Shown here one piece after another: positions 43,633-54,474 of a stretch of 64,000 bases of DNA (its first letter is position 1; each line of letters starts with the position of its first letter). The DNA is taken from NCBI GenBank assembly GCA_963759545.1, contig CAVXAB010000021.1:124001-188000 (forward strand), read 5' to 3'. Origin of the DNA: Trebonia sp963759545 (GTDB lineage: Bacteria; Actinomycetota; Actinomycetes; Streptosporangiales; Streptosporangiaceae). A model generated the notes under the pieces. The model worked only from the letters and a program-made list of their open reading frames with translations, was not told the origin of the DNA and did not search any database. A program made the position numbers and the translations under genes.

Positions 43633-45885
43633 ATGACGCCCCAGCTCACTGTCGCCGAGCAGGCGGCGCTGACCAGCGGCCGCGACGCGTGGCACACCAC
43701 GCCTGTCGAGTCCGCCGGCCTGCCCGCCATCACCGTCACCGACGGGCCGCACGGCGTGCGCCTGCAGGTCAACCCGCGCGACCTGCTGCGCGGCCAGCCG
43801 GCCACCTGCTTCCCTCCGGCGGTCGCCAGCGCCTCGACCTGGGACCCTGACCTGCTGCGACGGATGGGCGAGGCGCTGGGCGACGAGTGCCGCGCGATGG
43901 ACGTCGCGGTGCTGCTCGGACCCGGCATCAACCTCAAGCGCAGCCCGCTCGGCGGCAGGAACTTCGAGTACTTCTCCGAGGACCCGCTGCTCGCCGGCGT
44001 GCTCGCGGCCGCCTGGGTCAACGGCCTGCAGAGCAGGAACGTCGGCGCGTCGCTCAAGCACTTCGCGGTCAACAGCCAGGAAACCGACCGGCTGCGGGTC
44101 AGCGCCGACATCGACGAGCGGACACTGCGGGAGATGTACCTCAGCGCCTTCAGGCGGGTGGTGACCCAGGCGCGGCCGTGGACCGTGATGTGCGCCTACA
44201 ACAAGATCAACGGCGTGTACGCGAGCCAGCACCACTGGCTGCTCACCCAGGTGCTGCGGGACGAGTGGGGCTTCGACGGCGTCGTCTTCTCCGACTGGGG
44301 CGCGGTCGCCGACCGGGTCGCCGCCGTCGCCGCCGGCCTCGACCTGACCATGCCAGGGCCGGACGACGCGGGTGACGCGGAACTGGTCGAGGCCGTCGCG
44401 GCCGGCCGCCTCGACCCGGCACTGCTCGCCCGCGCCGCGGACCGGGTGCGCGCGCTCGTCGAGCGGGCGGCCACCAGGACGCCAGGCAGCTACGACCAGG
44501 CGGAGCACCACGAGCTCGCCCGCGAGATCGCCGGCCGGGCCATCGTGCTGCTCAAGAACGACGTCCTCCCTGGAGACAAAAGGGGCCTGCTGCCGCTGCG
44601 GGCCGGCGCCGACGGCCAGTCCGTCGCGGTGCTCGGCGAGTTCGCCCGCACCCCGCGCTACCAGGGCGGCGGCAGCTCCCAGATCACCCCGACCAGGCTC
44701 GACGACGCCCTCACCGAGATCACCGCCGCGACCGACGCGACGGTGCTCTTCGCGCCCGGCTACACCGTCGACGACGGCGCGGAGCGTGACCCGGACGCGG
44801 ACGAGCAGGACCTCCTCGTCGAGGCGGTCGCGGTCGCGCAGGCCGCCGACGTGGCGCTTGTCTTCGTCGGCAGCGCGCGCGAGACCGAGGGCGCCGACCG
44901 GGACGGCATCGACCTCCCGGCGGACCACCTGCGGCTGATCGAGGAGGTGGCCAAGGTCAACCCGCGCACCGTCGTGATCCTGTCCAACGGCGCCGTGCTC
45001 GCCACGAGTCCATGGGACAAGGCGGTCCCCGTGGTCATCGAGGGCTGGCTGCTCGGCCAGGCGGGCGGCAGCGCGATCGCCGACGTCCTGTTCGGCCGGG
45101 TCAACCCGTCCGGGCGGCTGGCGGAGACGATACCGCTCCGCATCCAGGACCACCCCTCCTACCTAGACTTTCCCGGCGAGTTCGGGCATGTCCGCTACGG
45201 TGAGGGCCTGTTCGTCGGCTACCGGGGCTTCGACGCGCGCGAGCAGGAGGTGGCGTACCCGTTCGGCTTCGGGCTGTCGTACACGACCTTCGGCTACGGC
45301 CAGGCGACCGCGACGGCCTCGGCAGCCGGCCTCGAGGTGCGCGTTCCCGTCACCAACACGGGCGACAGGGACGGCAGGGAGGTCGTCCAGGTGTACGTGA
45401 GCCTCCCGGGGTCGACGGTCAGCCGCGCGGAGCGCGAGCTGAAGGCGTTCGCCAGCGTGCCGGTCAAGGCCGGCGAGACCGCGGACGTCGTCCTCACCAT
45501 CGACCGGGACGACCTGGCCTACTGGGACACCCGCCTCAACCGCTGGATCGTCGAGGGCGGCGACTACCACTGCGCGGTCGGCGCCTCCTCGCGCGACCTG
45601 CGGAGCACCGCGGTCGTGGCGGTCCAGGGCGATGACGCGCGGGTCCCGCTCACCGGCGACTCGACGCTCGGGGAGTGGCTCGCCGACCCCCGCGGCGCGC
45701 AGGCGATCGGGCAGGCGTTCGCCGCGCTGCCAGGCGAGGAGTCCGGGCCGATGGCCGCGTTCTTCGCCGATCCGACGATGATGCTGTTCCTCAGCAGCAC
45801 TCCTCTCGTCAGGATGAGCGCGTTCCAGGGCAGCCCGCTGACCCCCGAGCTCATCGCCAAGCTGGTCGCCGACGCCAACGACTGA
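43633..45885 (+). CDS. GH3 beta-glucosidase with fibronectin-III-like C-terminal domain
   Basis: 750 residues without signal peptide, so intracellular. Order: GH3 N domain with TVTDGPHGVR, KHFAVNSQETDR, and the nucleophile Asp in GVVFSDWGAVADR; GH3 C domain with GGGSSQITPTR; VFVGSARETEGADRDGIDLP; then YPFGFGLSYTTFGY leading into the Fn3-like domain (VPVTNTGDRDGREVVQVYVS). It cleaves terminal beta-glucosyl or xylosyl units from oligosaccharides, a logical partner of the secreted xylanase. GAAGGG nine bases before the ATG. Confidence 0.95.
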   Translation: MTPQLTVAEQAALTSGRDAWHTTPVESAGLPAITVTDGPHGVRLQVNPRDLLRGQPATCFPPAVASASTWDPDLLRRMGEALGDECRAMDVAVLLGPGINLKRSPLGGRNFEYFSEDPLLAGVLAAAWVNGLQSRNVGASLKHFAVNSQETDRLRVSADIDERTLREMYLSAFRRVVTQARPWTVMCAYNKINGVYASQHHWLLTQVLRDEWGFDGVVFSDWGAVADRVAAVAAGLDLTMPGPDDAGDAELVEAVAAGRLDPALLARAADRVRALVERAATRTPGSYDQAEHHELAREIAGRAIVLLKNDVLPGDKRGLLPLRAGADGQSVAVLGEFARTPRYQGGGSSQITPTRLDDALTEITAATDATVLFAPGYTVDDGAERDPDADEQDLLVEAVAVAQAADVALVFVGSARETEGADRDGIDLPADHLRLIEEVAKVNPRTVVILSNGAVLATSPWDKAVPVVIEGWLLGQAGGSAIADVLFGRVNPSGRLAETIPLRIQDHPSYLDFPGEFGHVRYGEGLFVGYRGFDAREQEVAYPFGFGLSYTTFGYGQATATASAAGLEVRVPVTNTGDRDGREVVQVYVSLPGSTVSRAERELKAFASVPVKAGETADVVLTIDRDDLAYWDTRLNRWIVEGGDYHCAVGASSRDLRSTAVVAVQGDDARVPLTGDSTLGEWLADPRGAQAIGQAFAALPGEESGPMAAFFADPTMMLFLSSTPLVRMSAFQGSPLTPELIAKLVADAND

Positions 45886-45956
45886 CGACCGACCGACGAC
45901 CGACGGCTGACGACCGACGGCTGACGACTGACGGCCACGGCCGGCGGATACGCGAC

Positions 45957-45999
45957 GCGGCCGGCCGCCTCGACCCGAGGGGTCGAGGCGGCCGGCCGC
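45957..45999. terminator. Strong bidirectional hairpin
   Basis: Perfect 20-bp arms (GCGGCCGGCCGCCTCGACCC and complement) around GAG, between convergent genes (GH3 and the sigma-factor partner). Preceded by degenerate CGACGGCTGACGAC repeats (45885-45935). Confidence 0.85.
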
Positions 46000-46037
46000 T
46001 GACGCGCCTAACGCCGGCTACCGGGATCACCGGCGGA

Positions 46038-47027
46038 TCACCGTCCGATGCCGAGGTCAGGGACCTGGCCCGCGGATCCGATGTACAGGTACCCCTCGCC
46101 GAGGCTAGCGACCTGGCTCGCGGGCGGCGCGGTGACCGACACCCGGACACCGAACCCCCAGAAGGTCACGTCGTAAGTGGTAGTGAAGTCACGGGTGGCA
46201 TGGGTTGAGGAGAAGGACAGCCGCCACCCGATGGTCGTCGTCAGTCGGCGGACCCGCCCCTGGTTATCGACGTAGACCGTTCCGCTTTCCGTCACGATGC
46301 GGCCCCCGGGCTGGCGGGGGGAGGTGAACGCGTACTTGGTGCCGGTCCAGCCGGGCCCGGACGCCGGCCCGTCGGCCTGGACCGAGCCGGCCGACTTGAG
46401 CAGCCCGAGCAGCGCGCCCGGGTCGATTGGCTCGTTACCGGTGAAGCCCCCGGCTGCCGCCTGACCTGCTATGGCGGGCGGCAGCGGTGGCGGTACCTGG
46501 CCCTCCATCCAGGTCTTGCCTGGCGGCTGCTGCCCGGGGAACTTGGCGTACATGTGCCCGCCGACGAAGCGGACCTGGGTCCTCCCGTCCACGATCTCCT
46601 CGCCGAGCCCGTGCCTGAGGTCGAAGACACCGGTGACCTGCGGCGGCACCGGCTTCTCGTCCCCCTGCGAAATGCTCTCGGTGACGCGGAAGCTGGCCGC
46701 CGAGGTCTTCGCCGCCGCCGCGGTCACCGCCGCGAGCGCGGCCGGAGCGCCGGCGACCGTCGCCGTCAGCGTCACGCCGAGCGCGACCGCGCCGCCGAGC
46801 GCCGCGACCGCCCCCGCGGGCACCAGCGCGCGCACCCGCCGCCGCCGCGAGGTCCGCTGCCGCATCCGCCGCAGCAGTTCCGCGCCGGCCAGCCCATTGC
46901 CCGCCAGTACCTGGCCGGCCGGCACGGTCTCGAACGCCGCCGCGAGCAGCCGCCGCCCCTCGGCCTCGGTGGACGCGTCCAGGTCCTGAATGTCTTCCAT
47001 CTCTTGCTCCCGCACTGTTCGTCTCAT
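46038..47027 (-). CDS. Membrane-anchored LppX-like partner of the SigE-type sigma factor
   Basis: 329 residues. An N-terminal cytoplasmic part (~70 residues), one membrane segment (VRALVPAGAVAALGGAVALGVTLTATVAG), then an extracytoplasmic beta-rich domain (AASFRVTESISQGDE..., VTFWGFGVRVSVTAPP) like the LppX/LprG fold. Its ATG overlaps the sigma factor's stop codon (ATGA), so the two are coupled; a second start with GGGAG is at 47000. Likely anti-sigma or envelope sensor for that sigma factor; no zinc-binding ZAS motif is seen, so binding mode is unclear. Confidence 0.75.
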   Translation of the reverse strand: MRRTVREQEMEDIQDLDASTEAEGRRLLAAAFETVPAGQVLAGNGLAGAELLRRMRQRTSRRRRVRALVPAGAVAALGGAVALGVTLTATVAGAPAALAAVTAAAAKTSAASFRVTESISQGDEKPVPPQVTGVFDLRHGLGEEIVDGRTQVRFVGGHMYAKFPGQQPPGKTWMEGQVPPPLPPAIAGQAAAGGFTGNEPIDPGALLGLLKSAGSVQADGPASGPGWTGTKYAFTSPRQPGGRIVTESGTVYVDNQGRVRRLTTTIGWRLSFSSTHATRDFTTTYDVTFWGFGVRVSVTAPPASQVASLGEGYLYIGSAGQVPDLGIGR

Positions 47028-47575
47028 CCCCTCGCACCGTCGCGGCCGGCGCTCTCGTTGACCGCGAACGGGCCAAGGTCGCCGAGCGACGCGCGCAGCG
47101 CCCGCAGGCCCCGGTGCGCGTGCGTCTTGACCGTGCCAGCCGAGACCCCGAGCAGGCCTGCGACCGTCGCCTCCGGCAGGTCCTCGATGTAGCGGAGCAC
47201 GAGCACGGCCCGCTGCTGCCTGGGCAGCCCGGCCAGGGCCGAGCGGACAAGGGCACCGAGCGCGTACCCGTCGGCCGGGTCAGCGCCGCCGGCGGGATCT
47301 GGCCGGTCAGGCACGGCGGCGACCGGCGACTCGCGCCGCCACTTCGTCTGCCACCAGGACCGCCGCGTGTTCACCAGGATCTTCCGCAGGTACGCGTCCG
47401 GTGCCGACTCCGGCGCGTCAAGCCGTGGCCAGGCCTGGTACAGCCGGACCAGGCTCGCCTGGAGCAGGTCCTCGGCCTCCGTCGGCGAGCCGGTCAGCAG
47501 CACGGCGACGCGCAGGAAGTGCCCGCCGCGGGCCCGCACGAACGCGTCGAAGCTCTCTTCCAGGTCAGGTCTCAT
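47024..47575 (-). CDS. SigE-family ECF RNA polymerase sigma factor
   Basis: 183 residues. Region 2: FDAFVRARGGHFLRVAVLLTGSPTEAEDLLQASLVRLYQAWPRL; region 4: ALAGLPRQQRAVLVLRYIEDLPEATVAGLLGVSAGTVKTHAHRGLRALR. This is the large actinobacterial SigE-type ECF group. ATG at 47575 has GGAAGG about eight bases upstream; the longer frame is untranslated leader. Coupled to the membrane protein downstream. Divergent from hrpA. Confidence 0.93.
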   Translation of the reverse strand: MRPDLEESFDAFVRARGGHFLRVAVLLTGSPTEAEDLLQASLVRLYQAWPRLDAPESAPDAYLRKILVNTRRSWWQTKWRRESPVAAVPDRPDPAGGADPADGYALGALVRSALAGLPRQQRAVLVLRYIEDLPEATVAGLLGVSAGTVKTHAHRGLRALRASLGDLGPFAVNESAGRDGARG

Positions 47576-47753
47576 CACAGCCTTCCGGTACGGATGCCAG
47601 TTCCGTTCACTCACACTCGCCGGCCAGGCCGCCAGGTTGACAGGGGCGGAAGACAGGCACCACCCTTCGTTCGGGATGATCGTTTTTGATCGTGGCGGGA
47701 ATGCCCGTCGCGCGATAAAGCGTTGGCATGTTCCGGTCCCCATCGTCTAGTCT

Positions 47754-50700
47754 TTGCCGCCGGTGAACGAACCTTCCGTTAGAGCCAAGCAGCGCGCCGC
47801 GTCCCGCGAGTCCGCGCTCGCAGGCATAGCCATTCGCTACCCGGAAGAGCTGCCGGTCAGCCAGCGCAGGGACGACATCGCCGCGGCGATCAAGGACCAC
47901 CAGGTCGTGATCGTGGCGGGGGAGACCGGGTCGGGGAAGACCACGCAGCTGCCCAAGATCTGCCTGGAGCTCGGCCGGGGCGTCACCGGCCAGATCGGCC
48001 ACACCCAGCCCAGGCGCATCGCCGCCCGCACGGTCGCGGAGCGCATCGCCGAGGAACTGGGCACGCAACTGGGCGACGTGGTCGGGTACAAGGTCAGGTT
48101 TACCGACCGCTCCGGCGACGCCACGGCGGTCAAGCTCATGACCGACGGCATCCTGCTCGCCGAGATCGGCACCGACCGCAACCTCACCCGCTACGACACC
48201 CTCATCATCGACGAGGCCCACGAGCGCAGCCTGAACATCGACTTCATCCTCGGCTACCTCAGGCAGCTCCTCCCGCGGCGCCCCGACCTCAAGGTGATCA
48301 TCACCTCCGCGACGATCGACCCGGAGCGCTTCGCCGAGCACTTCAAGGACCAGCGAACGCAGGCGCCCGCCCCGATCGTCGAGGTGTCCGGCCGCACCTA
48401 CCCCGTCGAGGTCCGCTACCGCCCGATCAACGACCAGGAACGGGACAACGACGAGGACCGCGACCAGGTCACCGCCATCACCGACGCGATCGGCGAGCTT
48501 GGGCGCGAGGGACCGGGCGACATCCTGGTGTTCCTGTCCGGCGAGCAGGAGATCCGCGACACCGCCGACGCGCTCAAGGGGAAGGCGGGCCTCGACATCC
48601 TCCCGCTGTACTCCCGCCTGTCGTCCGCCGAGCAGCACCGGGTGTTCGAGGTCCCGGCCAACAGGAGCAGCACCAGCCGCCGCGTGGTCCTGGCCACCAA
48701 CGTCGCGGAGACCTCGCTCACCGTCCCCGGCATCCGCTACGTGATCGACCCGGGCACCGCCCGCATCAGCCGCTACAGCCTGCGCACCAAGGTGCAGCGC
48801 CTGCCCATCGAGGCGATCTCCCAGGCGAGCGCCAACCAGCGCAAGGGCCGCTGCGGCCGCGTCGCCGACGGCATCTGCATCAGGCTGTACTCCCAGGAGG
48901 ACTTCGAGAGCCGTCCCGAGTTCACCGACCCGGAGATCCAGCGCACGAACCTCGCCAGCGTCATCCTGCAGATGGCCGCCGCCCGCCTCGGCGACGTCCG
49001 CAAGTTCCCCTTCGTCGACCCGCCGGACCCGCGGGCGATCACCGACGGCGTCAAGCTCCTCGAAGAGCTGAACGCCGTCAAGGACGACCGCCTCACCGAG
49101 ACCGGCCGCCAGATGGCCCGCCTGCCCGTCGACCCGCGGATCGCCCGGATGATCATCGAGTCGGGCAAGCAGGGCTGCGCGCGCGAGATCCTCATCATGG
49201 CGGCCGCGCTGTCCATCCAGGACCCGCGCGAGCGCCCGACGGACAACCAGCAGGCGGCCGACACCGCGCACCGCCGCTTCGCCCAGCCCGAGTCCGACTT
49301 CCTGGCCTTCGTGGCGCTCTGGGACTACCTCGCCGAGCGGCAGCGCGAGCTGTCCGGCTCGGCGTTCCGCCGCCTGTGCCGCGCCGAGTTCCTCAACTAC
49401 CTGCGCGTCCGCGAGTGGCAGGACCTGCACGGCCAGCTTGCCTCGCTCACCCGCGATCTCGGGATCAACACCAAGACATCCTCTTCCGAACGAGTGCGGG
49501 TTCATACCGCCCTGCTCGCCGGTCTGTTGTCCCAGGTCGGCATGAAGGTGGTGCTCACACAAGCCAGGCCAGCCGCTCGGCCGACCGGGCGGGACAGAGC
49601 GCGGCCGGCGCCCGCTGCCTGAGTACCTGGGCGCCCGCGGCACGAAGTTCGCGGTCTTCCCTGGCTCCGGCCTGGCCCGCAAGCCACCGGACTGGATCGT
49701 CGCGGCCGAGCTCGTCGAGACGTCGCGGCTGTGGGCGCGGACCGTCGCGGCGATCGAGCCTGAGTGGGTGGAGCCGGTCGCCGCGCACCTCGTCAAGCAC
49801 TCCTACAGCGAGCCCCGCTGGTCGCGGAACTCCGGTGCCGCGGTGGCCACGGAGAAGGTCACTCTCTACGGCATCCCGATCGTGGCCGACCGGACGGTAC
49901 TCCTGCACCGCATCGACCGGGTGCTGGCCAGGGAGCTGTTCATCAGGCACGCCCTGGTGGAGGGCGACTGGCAGACCAGGCACCACTTCTTCCGCGACAA
50001 CGCGAAGCTGATCGAGGAGGCCGCCTCGCTTGAGCAGCGGGCCCGCCGCCGCGGCCTGGTCGTGGGGGAGGACGCGCTGTTCGCGTTCTACGACGCCCGC
50101 GTGCCTGCCGACGCGGTGTCCGCCCGCCACTTCGACACCTGGTGGAAGACGGCCCGCCACGAGACGCCAGACCTGCTCACCCTCTCGCTTGACGACCTGC
50201 TCTCTCCGGCCGCGGACGAGCTCGACGTCGGCGCGTACCCCGAGGTGTGGACCTCCGCGTCGCCCGGCCTGCCCGCCGCCGGCGGGCAGGCCGCCGGCCT
50301 TGCCCTGTCCTACGCGTTCGACCCGGGCAGCGAGTCCGACGGCGTCACGATCGACATCCCGCTGAAGACGCTCAACCAGGCACACCCGGAAGAGTTCTCC
50401 TGGCAGGTCCCCGGCCTGCGCATGGAACTGGTCACCGAACTGATCCGGTCGCTGCCGAAGCACCTGCGGCGCGAGCTCGTCCCCGCGCCGAACGTGGCCC
50501 GCGAGGTACTCGCCGACCTGGGTGACGGCACCGCTCATGACGTCCGCGACACCCTGTCCCGTGAGCTGCTGCGGCTGCGGGGCGTGCGGGTCTTCCCCGA
50601 TGACTTCGACCTGGACAAGCTCCCGCCGCACCTGCGGATCAACTTCCGTGTCATGGACGGCCCCAAGGTCGTGGCCGCGGGCAAGGACCTGGCCGCACTC

Positions 50701-51612
50701 CAGCGCCAGCTGCGGCCCAAGGTGCGCGCGACCCTGTCGGCCCGCGCGACCGGGCTGACCAGGACCGGCGTGACGTCATGGGACTTCGGGCCGCTCCCGC
50801 GGGTCTTCACCGACGGGGAAGTCAAGGCGTACCCGGCGCTCGTCGACGCGGGCGCGGCCGTCGACGTCCGCCTGTTCGAGAGCGCCGCCGCCGCCGCGCG
50901 CTCAATGCGGGCGGGGACCAGGCGGCTCGTCCTGCTCGCCGTGAAGTCCCCCGCCAACGAGGTCGCGAAGCGGCTCACCACGGCGCAGAAGCTCGCGCTC
51001 AGCGACAACCCCCACGGCTCCGTCCCCGCCCTGTTCACCGACTGCGTCGGCTGCGCCGTCGACGGGCTCATCACCGAGGCAGGCGGCCCCGCCTGGGACG
51101 GCGAAGGGTTCACCCGGATCGTCGAGCACGTCAGGCCCCGGCTGCACGCGGCGACCTACGAGGTGGTCACCTGGGCGGAAGAGATCCTGCGGGCCGCGCA
51201 CGAGGCGCGGATGCGCCTCGGCACGCTGCGCAGCCCGGTGCTCGACCCCGCCGTCGCCGACATCCGCGCGCAACTCGACCGCCTGATCGCCCCCGGGTTC
51301 CTCACCACGGCCGGCGGCACCCGGCTGCCCGCGCTCGCCCGCTACGTCAAGGCCGTCGGCCGCCGCCTGGACAAGCTGGCGGAGAACGCCGGCCGGGACG
51401 CACAGCAGATGGCCGTGGTGCACCGGGTCCAGGACGCGTACGAGACCGCCCTGGCGGCACTCCCCGCCGAGGCCAGGTCGAGCGACGCCGCCAGGGAGAT
51501 CCGCTGGCAGATCGAGGAGCTCAGGGTCAGCCTCTTCGCCCAGACAATGGGCACCCCGACGCCGGTCTCCGAGCGCAGGATCATGACCTCGATCGAGCGC
51601 CTCGCCGATTAG
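47754..51612 (+). pseudogene. hrpA: ATP-dependent RNA helicase HrpA, one frameshift
   Basis: DEAH-box helicase. First part: GETGSGKTTQLP (motif I), TQPRRIAARTVAERIAEEL, IIDEAHERSLNIDF (motif II), ITSATIDPERF (motif III), LATNVAETSLTVPGI, QRKGRCGRVADG (motif VI), then the HA2 and OB-fold region. Between 49560 and 49625 the frame breaks (MKVVLTQARP... to a stop at 49620-49622) and goes on as PLPEYLGARGTKFAVFPGSGL and the long C-terminal HrpA-specific domain (DUF3418: MELVTELIRSLPKHLRRELVPAPNVA). Repaired length about 1286 codons, normal for the family. As the halves are both well conserved a sequencing error is likely. Its end overlaps the next gene on the other strand by 4 bp. Confidence 0.9.
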
Positions 51613-53234
51613 AGGCGGACGAGCCGGAGCAGGTTCTTCTTGTAGACCATGATGGTCCAGTTGCCCACCTTGTACGTCGCGGCCGGCGGGCCGAAATCGT
51701 GCCGGATCAGGGAGGCCGGGAGCCGTTGGGCCGGGTTGGCGACCGCGAAGGTGGCGTCGTGCCGCGCCGGGTAGTACCAGTCTTCCCTGACCTCATAGTG
51801 AGAACGCTCGAGCCTGTATCCCACGTGAAGCACCTGGAGCTGGACCCGGTTACCAGAAAGCACGGTGACGGTGGCGCCGTCGTCGTAGGTGCCGAGCCCG
51901 TAGGTGAGCCCGTGCGCTTCGAGCCAGGCGGCGAGGGGCGCCTTGGGCGACTGGTAGGCGGGCCGGGTGGCGGCGTAGGCCAGTGGCAGGGCGGCGATGA
52001 GCGCGGTGGCGGTGACCGACGCGAACGCCGCCTTCGTGGCCCTGATCCGCGCGGGCACCAGCGCCCGCGCGGCGAGCGCCGCCCCGCACGGCAGCACCGC
52101 GGCGAGTTCATGGGGCTCGCCGGGGGTCGCGAACGTGGAGACGGCGAAGATGCCGCAGTTGAAGACGACCGCGGCGGCGATCAGCTGTTCGGCCCTGCTC
52201 GCCCGGCGCCACCGCCACGCCACCCACGCGAAGCCGAACGCCCCGGCCAGCGCGCAGGCCAGGCCGAAGTAGCCTTTCCAGCCTGGTACGACGCCCGCCA
52301 CGGGTGCCCCGCCGAACAGGACGCGGATGTTCGCCAGGGTGACAAGCACATGATGCGGCCACTCGTGAGCGGGTGCGAGTCCGCCCCGCGGCTGGGCGGT
52401 GGTGAACCCGCCGAGGTGGACCCACAGCCGGCCGAACAGTGCTGACAGGGGGACCGAGGCGAGGGCGGTGCCGGCGAGCAGGGTGTCGGGGGAGCGGGGT
52501 GAGCGGGTGGCGAGGGCGCGGTAGGCGCAGACGGCGATGATGGCGGGGACGGCGACGTAGCGGACGGTGAGGTCCTCGAATTGCCCGGCGGTCAAGATCA
52601 CCAGGAGCAGCGGGGCGGTGAGCCGGCGGGCGGGGAGCCGGTCGATCAGCAGGATCGAGCCGAGGATGAACAGGGAGGTGCCGGTGTGGTCGGGTTCTTC
52701 CAGGACGAGGAAGGTGGTGCCGGCGAACAGCGGGGCGGCCATGACCGCGAGGACCGCCGCGGCGCGGGCCGCCCGGGCGGCGCCGCGGCTGCCGGTCACG
52801 GCGATCGCGGCGGCGGCGGCGGTGATGAGGGTGTAGGTGAGGGCGGAGGAGACGTGCTGGGCGAGGTCGCCGAGGCCGAAGACCGCCTCGGTGAGGGCCA
52901 TGAGCGGCAGTTCGAGGAAGTAGTAGTTCGCGTCGCCGATCTGCCAGCCGTGCAGCAGCAGGTGGCCGTGCAGCAGGTCCCAGGCCTGCAGGGCGTTGTT
53001 CCCGCCGTCGGACATGACCCGGGCGGTCAGTGAGATCCGCACCAGCAGCGCGGTCAGGGCCAGGCCCGCGCCCAGCCAGGCGGCCGCGGCCAGCCGCCGG
53101 CGCCCGGCCGGGCGCGTGACAGTGCCGGGCCCGGGGCCGCCCTGCGGCGGCGAGTCGGGCCCGGGTGGCGCCGGCGCACCCGCCGCGTCGGGGGCACCGT
53201 GAAGCCGCCGGCCGGCTCCGGCTGAAATGCGCAT
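51609..53234 (-). CDS. Multi-pass membrane protein, GT-C-like
   Basis: 541 residues; a Pro/Gly-rich cytoplasmic N-terminus, about 11 membrane segments, and a soluble C-terminal domain (GLTYGLGTYDDGATVTVLSGNRVQLQVL...). The first extracytoplasmic loop has SDGGNNALQAWDLLHGHLLLHGW and the membrane loop LVLEEPDHTG, an arrangement like the acidic loop of GT-C glycosyltransferases. No named family recognised. Contains an AMP-like Ala-rich repeat of TMs. Likely transfers sugars from polyprenyl carriers (inference). Confidence 0.75.
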   Translation of the reverse strand: MRISAGAGRRLHGAPDAAGAPAPPGPDSPPQGGPGPGTVTRPAGRRRLAAAAWLGAGLALTALLVRISLTARVMSDGGNNALQAWDLLHGHLLLHGWQIGDANYYFLELPLMALTEAVFGLGDLAQHVSSALTYTLITAAAAAIAVTGSRGAARAARAAAVLAVMAAPLFAGTTFLVLEEPDHTGTSLFILGSILLIDRLPARRLTAPLLLVILTAGQFEDLTVRYVAVPAIIAVCAYRALATRSPRSPDTLLAGTALASVPLSALFGRLWVHLGGFTTAQPRGGLAPAHEWPHHVLVTLANIRVLFGGAPVAGVVPGWKGYFGLACALAGAFGFAWVAWRWRRASRAEQLIAAAVVFNCGIFAVSTFATPGEPHELAAVLPCGAALAARALVPARIRATKAAFASVTATALIAALPLAYAATRPAYQSPKAPLAAWLEAHGLTYGLGTYDDGATVTVLSGNRVQLQVLHVGYRLERSHYEVREDWYYPARHDATFAVANPAQRLPASLIRHDFGPPAATYKVGNWTIMVYKKNLLRLVRL

Positions 53235-53568
53235 AGCGCGGACCGTAGCAGCACACCGGGCTACGCATCTGGACCTTTACTGGTCGCGAACTTAATGCCG
53301 AGGAAAGGCAGCGGGACCAGCAGGGCGCGGAGCAGGGTCATGACCTCGATCAAACACATGGCCTAACAGGCTGACGACAATCGAATACCTCAACTGCGAG
53401 ATTCTTCGCGTTTCCCCCTCAACCGGCGTGTCATTCGGCCAAGGACTACGCCAAGTGCTAGGTTACTCCCCATCTAGCACGCTCGCCCGCCCACGCCACC
53501 GCGGTTGCCGGCGGCAAGCGCGCACTCCCGGAACCCCCTGGGATGCCCCCGATGAGGAGGAAGGCACC
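53235..53568. other. Divergent intergenic region
   Basis: About 330 bp between the membrane gene (minus) and the XRE gene (plus). Contains ordinary promoter-type AT-rich patches near 53270-53300 and 53360-53400. No gene or palindrome worth calling. Confidence 0.5.
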
Positions 53569-54474
53569 GTGACCGGATCACCTCCCGTGAGGCGCCGTCT
53601 GCTCGGCTCGGCGCTGCGCGAGTACCGCGAGAGCCTCGGCTACAACCTGGACGAGGCCGCGAGGATTCTCGAGTGCGACCGCTCGAAGATAAGCCGGATC
53701 GAGACCGGCGAGCGCGGCATCCGCGCGAAGGAGCTGCGAGAGCTGCTCACCGAGTACGGCGTGCCCGCCGGCGAGCAGGAGGCACTGCTCGCCATCGCGC
53801 ACCGCGGCAGGGAGAGCGGCTGGTGGCTTGACTACCGTGACGTGCTCTCGCCTGCCGCTCAGGACTACGTGATCATGGAGGTCGCCGCGACCGAGATCCT
53901 CGCATACGAGCCGAACCAGGTTCCCGACCTGTTGCAGACTCCGGATTACATGCGGGCCGCGGCCGCGGCGGATCCCCGCTACACCTCCGACGAGCAGCGG
54001 GCCCATGCGATGGAGGTGAAGCTGAACAGGCAGCGCATCGTGGTCGCCGGGCGGGCGCCCCGCCTGGACGTCGTGCTGACCGAGGGGGCGTTGCGGCAGA
54101 CGGTCGGTCCGCCCAGGGTGATGCGCGAGCAGCTTGGCCGGCTCGCGGCGCTAGCAGAGACGGGGTTCGCCGACGGCCTGCCGGACAGTGACGTCCCCGA
54201 GGCGGAGCGCTCCCGCGTCTCGCTTCTGGTCTTGCCGTTCGCGGCCGGCGCGCACGCGGTGGCGGGGTGCGGCCCGATGACGCTGCTCCGGTTCGCGGAG
54301 ACACCGGAGATCGGGGTCATCCACCTGGCCGCGCTGTCTGGCGGGATCAGCCTCGAGGGCCGGGGGGAGGTCGCGCGTTACCTCAAGACCTTTACCGAGC
54401 TCCGCTCGGCGGCACTTCCTTCGTCGCGATCGGCGCACCTGATCCGAGCCGTCGCCAGGTCGTATGACCGTTAG
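53569..54474 (+). CDS. XRE-family regulator with DUF5753 domain
   Basis: 301 residues. Helix-turn-helix REYRESLGYNLDEAARILECDRSKISRIETGERGIRAKELRELLTEYGV (about 14-62) and a DUF5753 domain (EILAYEPNQVPDLLQTPDYMRAAAAAD..., LLRFAETPEIGVIHLAALSGGISLEGRGEVARYLKTFTELRSAAL). GTG at 53569 has GAGGAGGAAGG upstream. In actinomycetes these are usually followed by a DUF397 gene in the same direction; here instead a small gene on the other strand overlaps its 3' end by 3 bp. Confidence 0.92.
   Translation: MTGSPPVRRRLLGSALREYRESLGYNLDEAARILECDRSKISRIETGERGIRAKELRELLTEYGVPAGEQEALLAIAHRGRESGWWLDYRDVLSPAAQDYVIMEVAATEILAYEPNQVPDLLQTPDYMRAAAAADPRYTSDEQRAHAMEVKLNRQRIVVAGRAPRLDVVLTEGALRQTVGPPRVMREQLGRLAALAETGFADGLPDSDVPEAERSRVSLLVLPFAAGAHAVAGCGPMTLLRFAETPEIGVIHLAALSGGISLEGRGEVARYLKTFTELRSAALPSSRSAHLIRAVARSYDR

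Noticed and set aside
43549..45153. 534-aa minus-strand ORF
   Set aside because: Antisense of the GH3 beta-glucosidase; low-complexity product.
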